Origin: Sphingomonas oligoaromativorans
GTDB taxonomy: Bacteria; Pseudomonadota; Alphaproteobacteria; Sphingomonadales; Sphingomonadaceae
Reading direction: 5' to 3'
Length of the DNA stretch: 64,000 nt
Assembly: GCF_011762195.1 (NCBI RefSeq)
Contig: NZ_JAASQK010000004.1
Location: 186,001 to 250,000, forward strand
A model generated the notes under the pieces. The model was not told the DNA's origin and did no database searches. It was given only the letters and a program-made list of their open reading frames with translations. Numbering within the stretch: the first letter of the stretch is position 1; each line of letters opens with the position of its first letter. The position numbers and the translations under genes are program-made. Below are positions 27,182-35,829 of this stretch, piece after piece.

Positions 27182-28147
27182 ATGACAACGAACTCGGAAC
27201 CGTCCCTGGATCGCGTCGATGCCCTGGCCGGCATGGGACGCATCGCCGATGCGTTGCAGCTTCTCGAGGCGCTGGCGCTTGCGGGGCATGTCGATGCGAT
27301 GGTGAAACTGGCGAGCTGGCTTCTGGCCGGCCGGCAAGTTTCCCGCGATCTTTCTCGCTCGCGCGCGCTCTTCGAGGCGGCCGGCCGGTCTGGCCGAGCC
27401 GACGCGGCCGCTATTCACCGCGCTTTCGTGGCAAACGGGACGGGCGCTCCGCCGGATTGGAGGCAGGCGATCCAATTGTTGCAAGCGGCTGCGGGAAGCC
27501 CGCCGATCGATCGGCAATTGCGTCTTCTCGAAGGGATGGATCTTGATGAGGAGGGCGGGCCGCGCGTGGTTCCCGGTGGGGAGACCCTCGGCGATCGGCC
27601 ACGGGTGATCGTCTTCCGGGGATTTTTCGCGGCGGATGAATGCGTTTACCTCACCTCCTCCTCCGAGGGGCGCTTCCGGCGAGCGACTGTCTTCGATCCA
27701 TCGAGCGGGCGGCAGATCAGCGACCCCATCCGTTCATCCGATGTGGCCAGCTTCCCGCTGGCTCTCGAAGATCCGGTCGTCCGCGCGCTCAATCTGCGGA
27801 TAGCGGCGGCGAGCGGCACGAACGTTCGGGGAGGCGAGCCCCTGACGATTTTGCGATACGCGCCCGGACAGCAGTATCGCCCGCATGTGGACGCCCTGCC
27901 GCACGGCGATAATCAAAGAGAATGGACCATGCTGGTCTATCTGAATGCGGACTATCTGGGGGGAGAAACCTGCTTCCTCCATTCCGGGTTGCGGGTGAAG
28001 GCCGGTATCGGCGATGCGATCCTCTTTCGGAATGTCGATGGGTCCGGCCGCCCCGATATGACATCCCGACATGCCGGCGAACCGGTGACATCGGGGATCA
28101 AATTTGTCGCGTCGAGATGGATTCGGGCCAGGCCTATCGCGCTGTAA
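27182..28147 (+). CDS. 2OG-Fe(II) oxygenase, prolyl-4-hydroxylase type, with Sel1-like N-terminus
   Basis: A 321-residue protein in two parts. Residues 1-110 are helical with alanine-rich repeats (GHVDAMVKLASWLLAG, SRSRALFEAAGRSGRADA) resembling Sel1/TPR units. Residues 140-318 form a P4H-like double-stranded beta-helix. Iron ligands are His235 and Asp237 (YRPHVDA) and His297 (SRHAGEP); Lys307 should bind the 2-oxoglutarate carboxylate. The enzyme would hydroxylate a protein or small-molecule substrate. Pairing with a TonB-dependent receptor recurs in sphingomonads. The ATG sits directly after a strong terminator and lacks a good Shine-Dalgarno; a later start such as 27233 would still leave the catalytic domain whole. 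Confidence 0.85.
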   Translation: MTTNSEPSLDRVDALAGMGRIADALQLLEALALAGHVDAMVKLASWLLAGRQVSRDLSRSRALFEAAGRSGRADAAAIHRAFVANGTGAPPDWRQAIQLLQAAAGSPPIDRQLRLLEGMDLDEEGGPRVVPGGETLGDRPRVIVFRGFFAADECVYLTSSSEGRFRRATVFDPSSGRQISDPIRSSDVASFPLALEDPVVRALNLRIAAASGTNVRGGEPLTILRYAPGQQYRPHVDALPHGDNQREWTMLVYLNADYLGGETCFLHSGLRVKAGIGDAILFRNVDGSGRPDMTSRHAGEPVTSGIKFVASRWIRARPIAL

Positions 28148-28328
28148 CCGGCCTTTTCCGGCTTCCGATCGCCGAAGCTTCCGGGCCGTAGGATTTCCCG
28201 CGGCGTTTGGGAGGCTTGGGAAATGTGCCGACGGTTTCCCCTGTTCACCACGCCATGCAATGCCTAGGGTGGAGCGGAATGCAGGCGTGAAGGGCGCCGG
28301 GGCGGGGGCACAAGTCGTTGGCGCGTAA

Positions 28329-30677
28329 ATGATCGAGATCGATCCTCTTCACGCGACACTGGCGGGGTTGATCGTCGCGATCTGGTTGGCGGCGGCGGTC
28401 GTTGCGGTCATCTTCGGGTGGCAGCGGGGGCATTCGGCGAAAGCGGCGGTCGCGGAACTCGCGCGGTTGCGCATGATGCTGGCGGGCGCGCCGGTGCTGC
28501 CGATGCTGGTGACCGCAGACGGGCGTGTCCGTGCCCATGAGCGAGTGGCCGACTGGTTCGGGCTGGAACGATCGCCTCGCTCGCTGCCCGATCTCGCCGC
28601 CCGGCTGGACCCGCTGGATGCCGAAGCGCTGACCAGGGACGTGCTGACCGCGCAGAAGGGCGGGGCGGCGTTCGCGCGCGCCGTCCGTCCGGTCGGCGCG
28701 GGGCGCGTGCTGATGGTGCGTGGCCGGCCCGCTGCGGGAGCGCTGGGGGAGGGCGCGGCGCTGCTTTGGCTGTTCGACGCGACCGAAAGCGAGGAGGAGA
28801 TCGACCGCCTCGACAGCGAGCGCGGCCGGCTGACCGACGCGCTGGACGCGCTCGCCGGGCTGATCGAGGCCGCCCCCATCCCGATGTGGCATCGCGGGCC
28901 GGACCTGCGCCTGAGCCTCGTCAATTCGGCCTATGTCCGCGCGGTGGACGGGGTGGACGCGCATGGCGTCATCGAGCGCGGGCTGGAGCTGATCGAAGGC
29001 CATGGCCCCGGCAGCCCGATCGCCACCGCCGCCGCCGCGCGCGACGAGGGCGAGATGTCGGTCCGCACCGTGCCCGCCACGATCGGCGGCGAGCGGCGCA
29101 CGCTGCGCGTCGTCGACGTGCCGCTGGGGCCGAGCGGCATCGCCGGCTACGCGGTGGATGTCGAGGAGGTGGAGCAGGCCAAGGCCGATCTGGTCCGCTT
29201 CGAGGATGCGCAGCGCGACATGCTCGATCGCCTCTCCGCCGGCGTCGCCCAGTTCGCGGCGGACCGGCATCTGGTCTTCTCCAATTCCGCCTTCCAGCGG
29301 CTGTTCGCGATGCTGCCCGAATGGCTGGCCGACCGGCCGGAGTTCGACCGCGTGCTGGAGCGGATGCGCGAGGCCGATCGCCTGCCCGAAAGCCGCGACT
29401 TCCCCGGCTGGAAGGCCGAGCGGCGGCGCTGGTTCCTCTCCGAGACGGCGCAGGAGGAGGCGTGGCAGCTTCCTTCCGGCACGCACTTGCGCGTCGTTGG
29501 CCAGCCGCTGCCCGACGGCGGTATGCTCATGATCTTCGAGGATCGCACCGAGCAGGTCCGCCTCCGTGTCGAGGCCGATACGCTGCTGCGCGTGCGGACG
29601 GCGACGTTCAACAATCTCTACGAGGCGGTCGGCGTGTTCGCGGCGGACGGGCGGCTCCATCTCTGGAACAACCGCTTCCGCGAGGTGTGGGAGCTGGAGG
29701 AGGAGGAACTCGCCCGCCATCCCCGTGTCGACGCGCTGGTGCAGATGGTGAGCCCGCGCCTCGCCAACCCGGCACGCGGCGGCCTGATCCGCGAGCTGGT
29801 CCGCCTCGCGACGACCGACCGGCAGAGCCGGGTCGGCCGCATCGCCTTCGCCGACGGGCGGCATTTCCAGTTCGCGGCGGTGCCGCTGCCGGACGGCAAC
29901 GCGCTGTTCACGCTGCTCGACATCACCGACAGCCTGCGCGCGGAGCAGGCGCTGCGCGATCGCGCCGCCGCGCTGGAGGAGGGGGATCGGGTCAAGTCCG
30001 CCTTCGTCGCGACGATGAGCTATGAGCTGCGCACGCCGCTCACCTCGATCGGCGGCTTCGCGGAGATGCTGTCCGCCGGGTTCGCCGGCCCGCTGAGCGA
30101 CCGGGCCAGGGATTATGTCGGCTCGATCATCGCGGCCTCGGCGCGGCTGGGGCAGCTTGTCGACGAGGTGCTGGACCTGACGCGCAGCGCCGCCGGGCAT
30201 CTCGATCTGGAGCATGTGCCGATCGAGCTGGGCGCGATCTGCCGCTCGGCCGTCGAGGGGCTGGCCGATGCGGCGCGGGCGCGCAAGCTGGAGCTGATCG
30301 TCGCGGTCGAGAAGGATGTCGGGCAGGTATCCGGCGACGTCCGGCGCCTGCGCCAGGCGATCGACCATGTGCTGCGCAACGCCGTCGACTATACGCCGGA
30401 GGGCGGCCGCGTCTTCTTCCATGCCAGCGGGGATGCCGAGCAGGCGACGATCATCGTCTCCGACAATGGCCGCGGCATCGATGCGGAGGAGCGCCAGCGC
30501 ATCTTCGATCCCTTCCACCGCACCACCGTGAAAGGCGATCGGCGTGAGGGCTCGATCGGCCTCGGCCTGCCGCTCACCCGTCATTATATCGAGGCACATG
30601 GAGGCAGCGTCTGGCTCGAATCCGAGCCCGGCAGCGGCACGACGGTGTCGATCCGCCTCCCCAGGACGACCGCATGA
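28329..30677 (+). CDS. divL: DivL-like membrane sensor kinase with Tyr in the H-box
   Basis: A 782-residue protein with one N-terminal membrane helix (residues 10-30), several PAS-like regions, a coiled-coil and a C-terminal kinase core. The dimerisation box reads VATMSYELRTPLTSIGGF: Tyr565 stands where histidine kinases have the phosphorylated His. The ATPase domain is intact (NAVDYTPEGG, DNGRGID, GLGLPLTRHY). In Caulobacter, DivL has Tyr550 at this position, is about 770 residues long and modulates CckA in response to DivK. The match in length, PAS architecture and Tyr, together with tsaE next door, supports orthology. First gene of a run of overlapping genes to addA. Confidence 0.85.
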   Translation: MIEIDPLHATLAGLIVAIWLAAAVVAVIFGWQRGHSAKAAVAELARLRMMLAGAPVLPMLVTADGRVRAHERVADWFGLERSPRSLPDLAARLDPLDAEALTRDVLTAQKGGAAFARAVRPVGAGRVLMVRGRPAAGALGEGAALLWLFDATESEEEIDRLDSERGRLTDALDALAGLIEAAPIPMWHRGPDLRLSLVNSAYVRAVDGVDAHGVIERGLELIEGHGPGSPIATAAAARDEGEMSVRTVPATIGGERRTLRVVDVPLGPSGIAGYAVDVEEVEQAKADLVRFEDAQRDMLDRLSAGVAQFAADRHLVFSNSAFQRLFAMLPEWLADRPEFDRVLERMREADRLPESRDFPGWKAERRRWFLSETAQEEAWQLPSGTHLRVVGQPLPDGGMLMIFEDRTEQVRLRVEADTLLRVRTATFNNLYEAVGVFAADGRLHLWNNRFREVWELEEEELARHPRVDALVQMVSPRLANPARGGLIRELVRLATTDRQSRVGRIAFADGRHFQFAAVPLPDGNALFTLLDITDSLRAEQALRDRAAALEEGDRVKSAFVATMSYELRTPLTSIGGFAEMLSAGFAGPLSDRARDYVGSIIAASARLGQLVDEVLDLTRSAAGHLDLEHVPIELGAICRSAVEGLADAARARKLELIVAVEKDVGQVSGDVRRLRQAIDHVLRNAVDYTPEGGRVFFHASGDAEQATIIVSDNGRGIDAEERQRIFDPFHRTTVKGDRREGSIGLGLPLTRHYIEAHGGSVWLESEPGSGTTVSIRLPRTTA

Positions 30678-31135
30678 CCCGTACCGGAACCATTCCCCTC
30701 GCCGATGCCCACGCCACCGAGGCGCTGGGCCGCGCGCTGGCGCCGCTGCTCCGTGCGGGGGACGTGGTGGCGCTGTTCGGCGATCTCGGCGCGGGCAAGA
30801 CCAGCCTCGCGCGGGGCGTGCTGGCGGCGCTGGGCCTCGCCGAGGAAGCACCGAGCCCGACCTTCGCGATCGTCCAGCCCTATGCGCCGCCCGAAGTGTC
30901 GCTCCCGGTCGCGCATGTCGATCTCTATCGGCTGGACGAGCCGGAGGATGCGGAGGAACTCGGCCTCGACGAATTGCTGGAGGACGGCGTTCTGCTGATC
31001 GAATGGCCGGAACGGCTCGGCGCGGCGCTATGGCCGGAGGCGCTGCGTCTGGCGATCGAGCCCGACGGAAACGGCGGCCGTCGCTTGACTTGGACCGCGC
31101 CCGCGCCATGGGAGGCGCGATGGCCACCCCGATGA
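30674..31135 (+). CDS. tsaE: tRNA t6A biosynthesis ATPase TsaE
   Basis: ATPase needed with TsaB, TsaC and TsaD for N6-threonylcarbamoyladenosine at position 37 of ANN-decoding tRNAs. The 153 residues contain Walker A FGDLGAGKTSLARG (about 35-48), the PSPTFAIVQPY switch region and HVDLYRLDEPEDAEELGLDE, all standard for TsaE (YjeE). ATGA overlap with divL and a 16-base overlap with the following kinase gene point to coupled translation. Confidence 0.95.
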   Translation: MTRTGTIPLADAHATEALGRALAPLLRAGDVVALFGDLGAGKTSLARGVLAALGLAEEAPSPTFAIVQPYAPPEVSLPVAHVDLYRLDEPEDAEELGLDELLEDGVLLIEWPERLGAALWPEALRLAIEPDGNGGRRLTWTAPAPWEARWPPR

Positions 31136-32124
31136 TTCCGCCCGCCCATGCCCCCGCATTCCTGGCCGCGAACGGCTGGGAGGGCGCCGCGATCCTGCCG
31201 CTCGCCGGCGATGCCTCGTTCCGGCGCTATTTCCGCGTCGTCCATGAGGGGCGCACCGCCGTCCTGATGGACGCGCCGCCGACGCATGAGGATCTCGGCC
31301 CCTTCATCGCGATCGCGGAGCATCTGGGGCGGCTCGGCCTGTCCTCGCCGCAAAGCTATGCGGTGGACCGCGAGGGCGGCCTGCTGTTGCTGGAGGATTT
31401 CGGGGACCGGCTGGTCGGCCCGCTGCTGCGCCGTGGCGAGACGGATCAGGAAACCACGATCTATCGCGACGCCATCACGCTGCTGGCGCGCCTTGGTGAG
31501 CAGCCGGTGCCGGAGGGGCTGCCGCCCTATGACATGGCGGTGATGCGCCGTGAGGTCGGGCTGTTCCCCGAATGGTACGCACCCGCCGTCGGCCTCGATC
31601 TCGACCAGGAGGGCTGGGACAAGGCGTGGGAGGCCGTGCTGCCGCGCGTCGCCTCGCCGAAGCCGCCTGTGCTGGTGCTGCGGGACTATCATGTCGACAA
31701 CATCATCCTGCTGGAGCGTTCCGGCCTGAAGCGCCTCGGCCTGCTCGATTTCCAGGACGCGCTGGCGGGGCATCCGGCCTATGATCTGGTCTCGCTGCTC
31801 CAGGATGCGCGCCGCGACGTGTCGCCCGCGCTGGAGGCCGAGATGTTGGAGGCCTACGCGATCGAAGCGGGGATCGAGGATATCGAGACCTTCCGCGCGG
31901 ATTACGAGATCCTCGGCGCGCAGCGGAACACCAAGATTCTCGGCATCTTCACCCGCCTTTGGAAGCGGGACGGCAAGCAGACCTATCTGCCGATGCAGCC
32001 CCGCGTATGGGGTTATCTGGAGCGCAATCTCGCTCATCCGGTGCTGGCGCCGGTGGCGGAATGGTTCGATCGGAACGTGCCCGCCGGGCTGCGGGCGGCC
32101 TTCTGGACGGGGTTCACGGCATGA
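31120..32124 (+). CDS. amgK: anomeric MurNAc/GlcNAc kinase AmgK
   Basis: Aminoglycoside-phosphotransferase-fold sugar kinase, 334 residues. In Pseudomonas and Caulobacter AmgK phosphorylates the anomeric carbon of MurNAc and GlcNAc for peptidoglycan recycling, bypassing early UDP-MurNAc synthesis. Visible motifs are GDASFRRYFRV (nucleotide loop), the catalytic VLRDYHVDNIIL and the metal-binding LLDFQDALAGHPAYDL. Assignment to AmgK rests on its direct coupling (ATGA) to a MurU-like nucleotidyltransferase. ATG at 31108 or 31132 are alternative starts; GGAGG at 31111-31115 lies close to the chosen one. Confidence 0.85.
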   Translation: MATPMIPPAHAPAFLAANGWEGAAILPLAGDASFRRYFRVVHEGRTAVLMDAPPTHEDLGPFIAIAEHLGRLGLSSPQSYAVDREGGLLLLEDFGDRLVGPLLRRGETDQETTIYRDAITLLARLGEQPVPEGLPPYDMAVMRREVGLFPEWYAPAVGLDLDQEGWDKAWEAVLPRVASPKPPVLVLRDYHVDNIILLERSGLKRLGLLDFQDALAGHPAYDLVSLLQDARRDVSPALEAEMLEAYAIEAGIEDIETFRADYEILGAQRNTKILGIFTRLWKRDGKQTYLPMQPRVWGYLERNLAHPVLAPVAEWFDRNVPAGLRAAFWTGFTA

Positions 32125-32888
32125 AGAAATTCTCCAAGCCGCTGGCACTCCGCCCCGATCCCCACGCCGCGCGAGCCCAGCCCGAGACGGTGATGCTGCT
32201 CGCCGCCGGCCTCGGCAAGCGGATGCGGCCATTGACCGCCACCCGGCCCAAGCCGCTGGTCGAGGTGGCGGGGCGCTCGCTGCTCGATCATGCGCTGGAT
32301 CGGGTGCGGGCCGGCGGCGTGCGGCGCGCGGTGGTCAACGTCCATTATCTCGCCGACGCGCTGGAGGCGCATCTGCGCAACCATGCGGACGGCCTCGAAA
32401 TCCTCGTCTCGAACGAGCGCGCCCAGTTGCTGGAGACGGGCGGCGGGGTCGTCCATGCGCTGCCGTTGCTGGGCGACCAGCCCTTCTATGTCGTCAACAC
32501 CGACAATCTGTGGGTGGACGGCCCGGTCGATACGCTCCGCCTGCTGGCGAACGGCTGGGACGACGAGCGGATGGACGCGCTGCTGCTCGTGGTTCCGCTC
32601 GCCCATGCGACGGCGCATGGCGGGCAGGGTGATTTCCATATGGACGCCGCCGGCCACCTTCGCCGCCGGGAGCCGCGCCGCGTGGCCCCCTTCGTCTATA
32701 CGGGCATCCAGCTCGTCTCGCCGCGCCTGTTCCGCGATGCGCCGGGAGGGCCTTTCTCGATGAACATCCTGTGGAACCGGGCGATGCAGGAGGGGCGCGT
32801 GTTCGGCGTCGTGCATCAGGGGCTGTGGTGCGACGTCGGCACGCCCGCCGCCATCCCCGTCGCCGAGAGCATGTTGCGGCGTGGCTGA
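32121..32888 (+). CDS. murU: MurNAc-1-phosphate uridylyltransferase MurU
   Basis: Nucleotidyltransferase that makes UDP-MurNAc from MurNAc-1-phosphate, completing the salvage begun by AmgK. In 255 residues the signature VMLLAAGLGKRMRPLTATRPKPLVEVAG (about 24-51) and the metal-site VVNTDNLWVDG are clear, and the C-terminus has DVGTPAAIPVAE. The ~23-residue N-terminal extension before VMLLAAG is longer than usual, so an internal start is possible. This route is associated with intrinsic fosfomycin tolerance in bacteria that have it. The stop overlaps the addB start by 8 bases. Confidence 0.88.
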   Translation: MKKFSKPLALRPDPHAARAQPETVMLLAAGLGKRMRPLTATRPKPLVEVAGRSLLDHALDRVRAGGVRRAVVNVHYLADALEAHLRNHADGLEILVSNERAQLLETGGGVVHALPLLGDQPFYVVNTDNLWVDGPVDTLRLLANGWDDERMDALLLVVPLAHATAHGGQGDFHMDAAGHLRRREPRRVAPFVYTGIQLVSPRLFRDAPGGPFSMNILWNRAMQEGRVFGVVHQGLWCDVGTPAAIPVAESMLRRG

Positions 32889-35829
32889 GCGCGCCACGCC
32901 GGCGCTGTTCACCGTCCCGGCGCATCGTCCTTTCACCGATGCGCTGGCCGCCGGCCTGATCGCGCAGACGGGCGGCGACCGGCTGGCGCTGGCGCGGGGC
33001 CTCATCCTCGTGCCCAACAACCGCGCCGCGCGGGCGGTCAGCGACGCCTTCGTCCGCCGGGCCGAGCATGGCCTGCTGCTGCCGCGTCTGGTCGCGATCG
33101 GCGATCTGGAGCTGGGCGACGGGCCGGGCCATGCGCTCGATCCCGCCGATGCGGAGCCGGTGCCGCCCGCCGTCGATCCGATGGTCCGCCGCATGGTGCT
33201 GGCGCGGCTGGTCTCCGAGGAGCGGGCGAAGATCGGCGAGCCGGTCGACGCCGCCGAGGCCGTGCGGCTGGCGCAGGCGCTGGCCCGCACGCTCGACCAG
33301 ATGATGGTCGAGGAGAAGCCGATCCGCGCGCTGGCCGAGCTGGACGTGGAGGCGGACCTTTCCGAACATTGGCAGCGCGCGCTCGGCGTGCTGACGGCGG
33401 TGCTGGCGCGCTGGCCGGGCGAGCTTCTGGCGATGGGGCGGATCGATCAGGCGGATCGCCGCAACCGGTTGCTGGATCGCGCCGCGCGCACATGGCGGGA
33501 GGGGGCCGCGCAGGGCTTCGTCGTCGCGGCGGGCATCATCGATACGGCGCCGGCGGTGGCCCGGCTGCTGCGGACCATCGCGTGGATGCCGGAGGGCAAG
33601 GTGGTGCTCCCCGGCCTCGATCTCTCCATGCCGCAGGAGGAGTGGGACGCGCTCGGCCCCGACGAGGATGGCCGCGCGATCGAGACGCATCCCCAGTTCC
33701 ACCTGAAGCGCCTGCTCGATCGCATGGGGCTGGCGCGCAGCGAGGCGGAGCGCTGGGGCTGGGGCGGCGGCGCCGAGGCGGCGGCGTCCTCCGCGGCACG
33801 GGGACGGGCGATCGCCAACGCGATGAAGCCGGCGGCCTTCACCGGCAAATGGCAGGAGCTTCCCCCCGCCGAGCGGCGCCTGTCGGGCGTCCGCGCGCTC
33901 GAATGCGCGACGCCGGCCGAGGAGGCGCAGGCGATCGCCATCGCGCTGCGTCAGGCGATCGAGACGCCGGGCCGAACCGCCGCGCTGGTGACGCCGGATC
34001 GCACGCTCGCGCGCCGGGTGGCCGCGCATCTCTGGCGCTGGGGGATCGTGGTGGACGATTCCGCCGGCCGGCCCTTGTCCGCGATGCCGTCGGGCACGCT
34101 GCTCACCGCGATCGCCGAGGCGGCGGCCAGCGGCTTCGCGCCGGTGGAGCTGCTGACCCTCCTCAAGCATCCCCTGGTGAAGGGAGGCGTCGAGCGCTGG
34201 CAGTGGCTGGCGGCCGTCCGTTCGCTGGACCTCGCGCTCCGGGGGCCGAGGCCGGCGCCCGGTCTGGCGGGGGTGTCCGCGCTGGTCCGCGATCCCGGTA
34301 ACAGGCTGGACGCGACATGGTGGAATGGCGTGCTGGACATGCTCCAGCCGCTGGAGACCGCCTTCTCCGGCCGCGTGACGCTGCCCGCGATGCTCGCCGC
34401 GATCCGTGAGGCGGCGTCGGCGCTCACGCAGGACGAGGCATGGGCCGGCCCCGCCGGGCGCGCCGCCGCCGAGCTGTTCGAGGCGCTGGAAGGCTCCGCG
34501 CCGCTCGGGCCGTCCGAACTGGCGTCCGCCGCCGCGGGGCCGATGCTGGCACGGCTGATGGAAGAGGTATCGGTGCGCCCGCCGCAGGGTGGGCATCCGC
34601 GCGTCTCGATCTGGGGCCTGATCGAGCAGCGACTCCAGCACGCCGATTTCGCCGTGGCGGCCGGGCTCAACGAGGGCGTATGGCCGGCCTTGCCGAGCCC
34701 CGATCCGTGGCTCAGCCCGCGCGTGCGGCGGGCGCTGGGCCTGCCGGGGCTGGAGTGGCGGATCGGCATCGCCGCGCATGATTTCGCGAGCCTGCTGGGT
34801 TCGCCCAGCGTGCTCGTCACCCGCGCGCGGCGGGATGCGCGCGCGCCGGCCGTCGCCTCGCGCTTCTGGCTGCGGCTGGAGGCGATGACCGGCGGCATCG
34901 CCCGTGCGCCGCATTTCCGGCGATGGAGCGCCGCGATCGACCGGCCGGATGCCTTCGCCCCCGCCGACCGCCCGCGTCCCGCCCCGCCGGCCGACCAGCG
35001 CCCGCGCAAGCTGGCCGTCACGCGGCTCGATCGGCTGAAGGCGGACCCCTATGCCTTCTACGCGCAGGAGATGCTGAAGCTCGTCAGCCTCGATCCCGTC
35101 GATGCCGAGCCCAGCCCGGCCTGGCGGGGCAGCGCCGTCCACGCGGTGCTGGAGGCATGGGCCAAGGAGGATCAGTGCGATCCCTCCAAACTTGCCGCTC
35201 GCGCCGAGGCGATGCTCGACGGCATCACCGCGCATCCGGTGCTGAAGGCGCTCTGGGCGCCGCGCCTGCGGGAATCCATCGCATGGATCGCCGATGAGAT
35301 GCTGGCCGCGATGGCGACGGGGCGGAAGCCGCTTGTCGCCGAGGTGTTCGGCGAACGCGAGATCGACGGCATCCGCCTCTATGGCAAGGTCGACCGGATC
35401 GACCGGATGCCCGACGGCAGCCTCGCCATCGTCGATTACAAGACCGGCCAGCCGCCGGGCACGAAACAGGTCGCGGCGGGCTATGCGATGCAGCTCGGCC
35501 TGCTGGGCCTGATCGCGGAGAATGGCGGTTTCAAGGAGGTGTCGGGCAAGGCCGGCGCCTTCGAATATTGGTCGCTGGCGCAGAAGGACGGCAAGCTCGG
35601 CTATGTCGCGCCGGCCACCGGCAAGCGCGCCGGCATCGATCCGGCCGAGTTCACCGCGCTCGCCTATCGCAATTTCGCGGACGCCGCCGCCAAGTGGCTG
35701 ACAGGCGACGAACCCTTCCTCGCCAAGCTCCACCCGGAGCTGGCGCCTTATGCGGATTATGACCAGTTGATGCGCCTCGACGAATGGTATGGCCGTCAGG
35801 GGGACGAGCAAGCGGAGGAGGGGGCATGA
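32881..35829 (+). CDS. addB: double-strand break repair protein AddB (alphaproteobacterial type)
   Basis: Subunit of the AddAB helicase-nuclease that processes broken DNA ends for RecA. The 982-residue protein has an inactive helicase-like N-terminal part (LILVPNNRAARAVSDAF) and a C-terminal PD-(D/E)XK nuclease domain with YGKVDRIDRMPDGSLAIVDYKTGQPPG, where Asp and Lys of the active site are visible. VAAGLNEGVWPALPSPDPWLSP is a typical AddB helicase-like block. Starts with GTG inside murU and overlaps addA by ATGA. Confidence 0.93.
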   Translation: MAERATPALFTVPAHRPFTDALAAGLIAQTGGDRLALARGLILVPNNRAARAVSDAFVRRAEHGLLLPRLVAIGDLELGDGPGHALDPADAEPVPPAVDPMVRRMVLARLVSEERAKIGEPVDAAEAVRLAQALARTLDQMMVEEKPIRALAELDVEADLSEHWQRALGVLTAVLARWPGELLAMGRIDQADRRNRLLDRAARTWREGAAQGFVVAAGIIDTAPAVARLLRTIAWMPEGKVVLPGLDLSMPQEEWDALGPDEDGRAIETHPQFHLKRLLDRMGLARSEAERWGWGGGAEAAASSAARGRAIANAMKPAAFTGKWQELPPAERRLSGVRALECATPAEEAQAIAIALRQAIETPGRTAALVTPDRTLARRVAAHLWRWGIVVDDSAGRPLSAMPSGTLLTAIAEAAASGFAPVELLTLLKHPLVKGGVERWQWLAAVRSLDLALRGPRPAPGLAGVSALVRDPGNRLDATWWNGVLDMLQPLETAFSGRVTLPAMLAAIREAASALTQDEAWAGPAGRAAAELFEALEGSAPLGPSELASAAAGPMLARLMEEVSVRPPQGGHPRVSIWGLIEQRLQHADFAVAAGLNEGVWPALPSPDPWLSPRVRRALGLPGLEWRIGIAAHDFASLLGSPSVLVTRARRDARAPAVASRFWLRLEAMTGGIARAPHFRRWSAAIDRPDAFAPADRPRPAPPADQRPRKLAVTRLDRLKADPYAFYAQEMLKLVSLDPVDAEPSPAWRGSAVHAVLEAWAKEDQCDPSKLAARAEAMLDGITAHPVLKALWAPRLRESIAWIADEMLAAMATGRKPLVAEVFGEREIDGIRLYGKVDRIDRMPDGSLAIVDYKTGQPPGTKQVAAGYAMQLGLLGLIAENGGFKEVSGKAGAFEYWSLAQKDGKLGYVAPATGKRAGIDPAEFTALAYRNFADAAAKWLTGDEPFLAKLHPELAPYADYDQLMRLDEWYGRQGDEQAEEGA

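Noticed and set aside
25280-27517. Long minus-strand frame opposite the TonB receptor gene
   Set aside because: Shadow of a strongly biased coding strand; product has no recognisable domain, and the receptor on the plus strand is full length.
30012-30060. Kinase gene degraded by mutation of the H-box His
   Set aside because: The rest of the kinase is intact and Tyr at this position is the known hallmark of DivL.
32494-35811. Long minus-strand frame opposite addB
   Set aside because: Same cause; Arg/Gly/Ala-rich translation without motifs, fully inside addB and murU.
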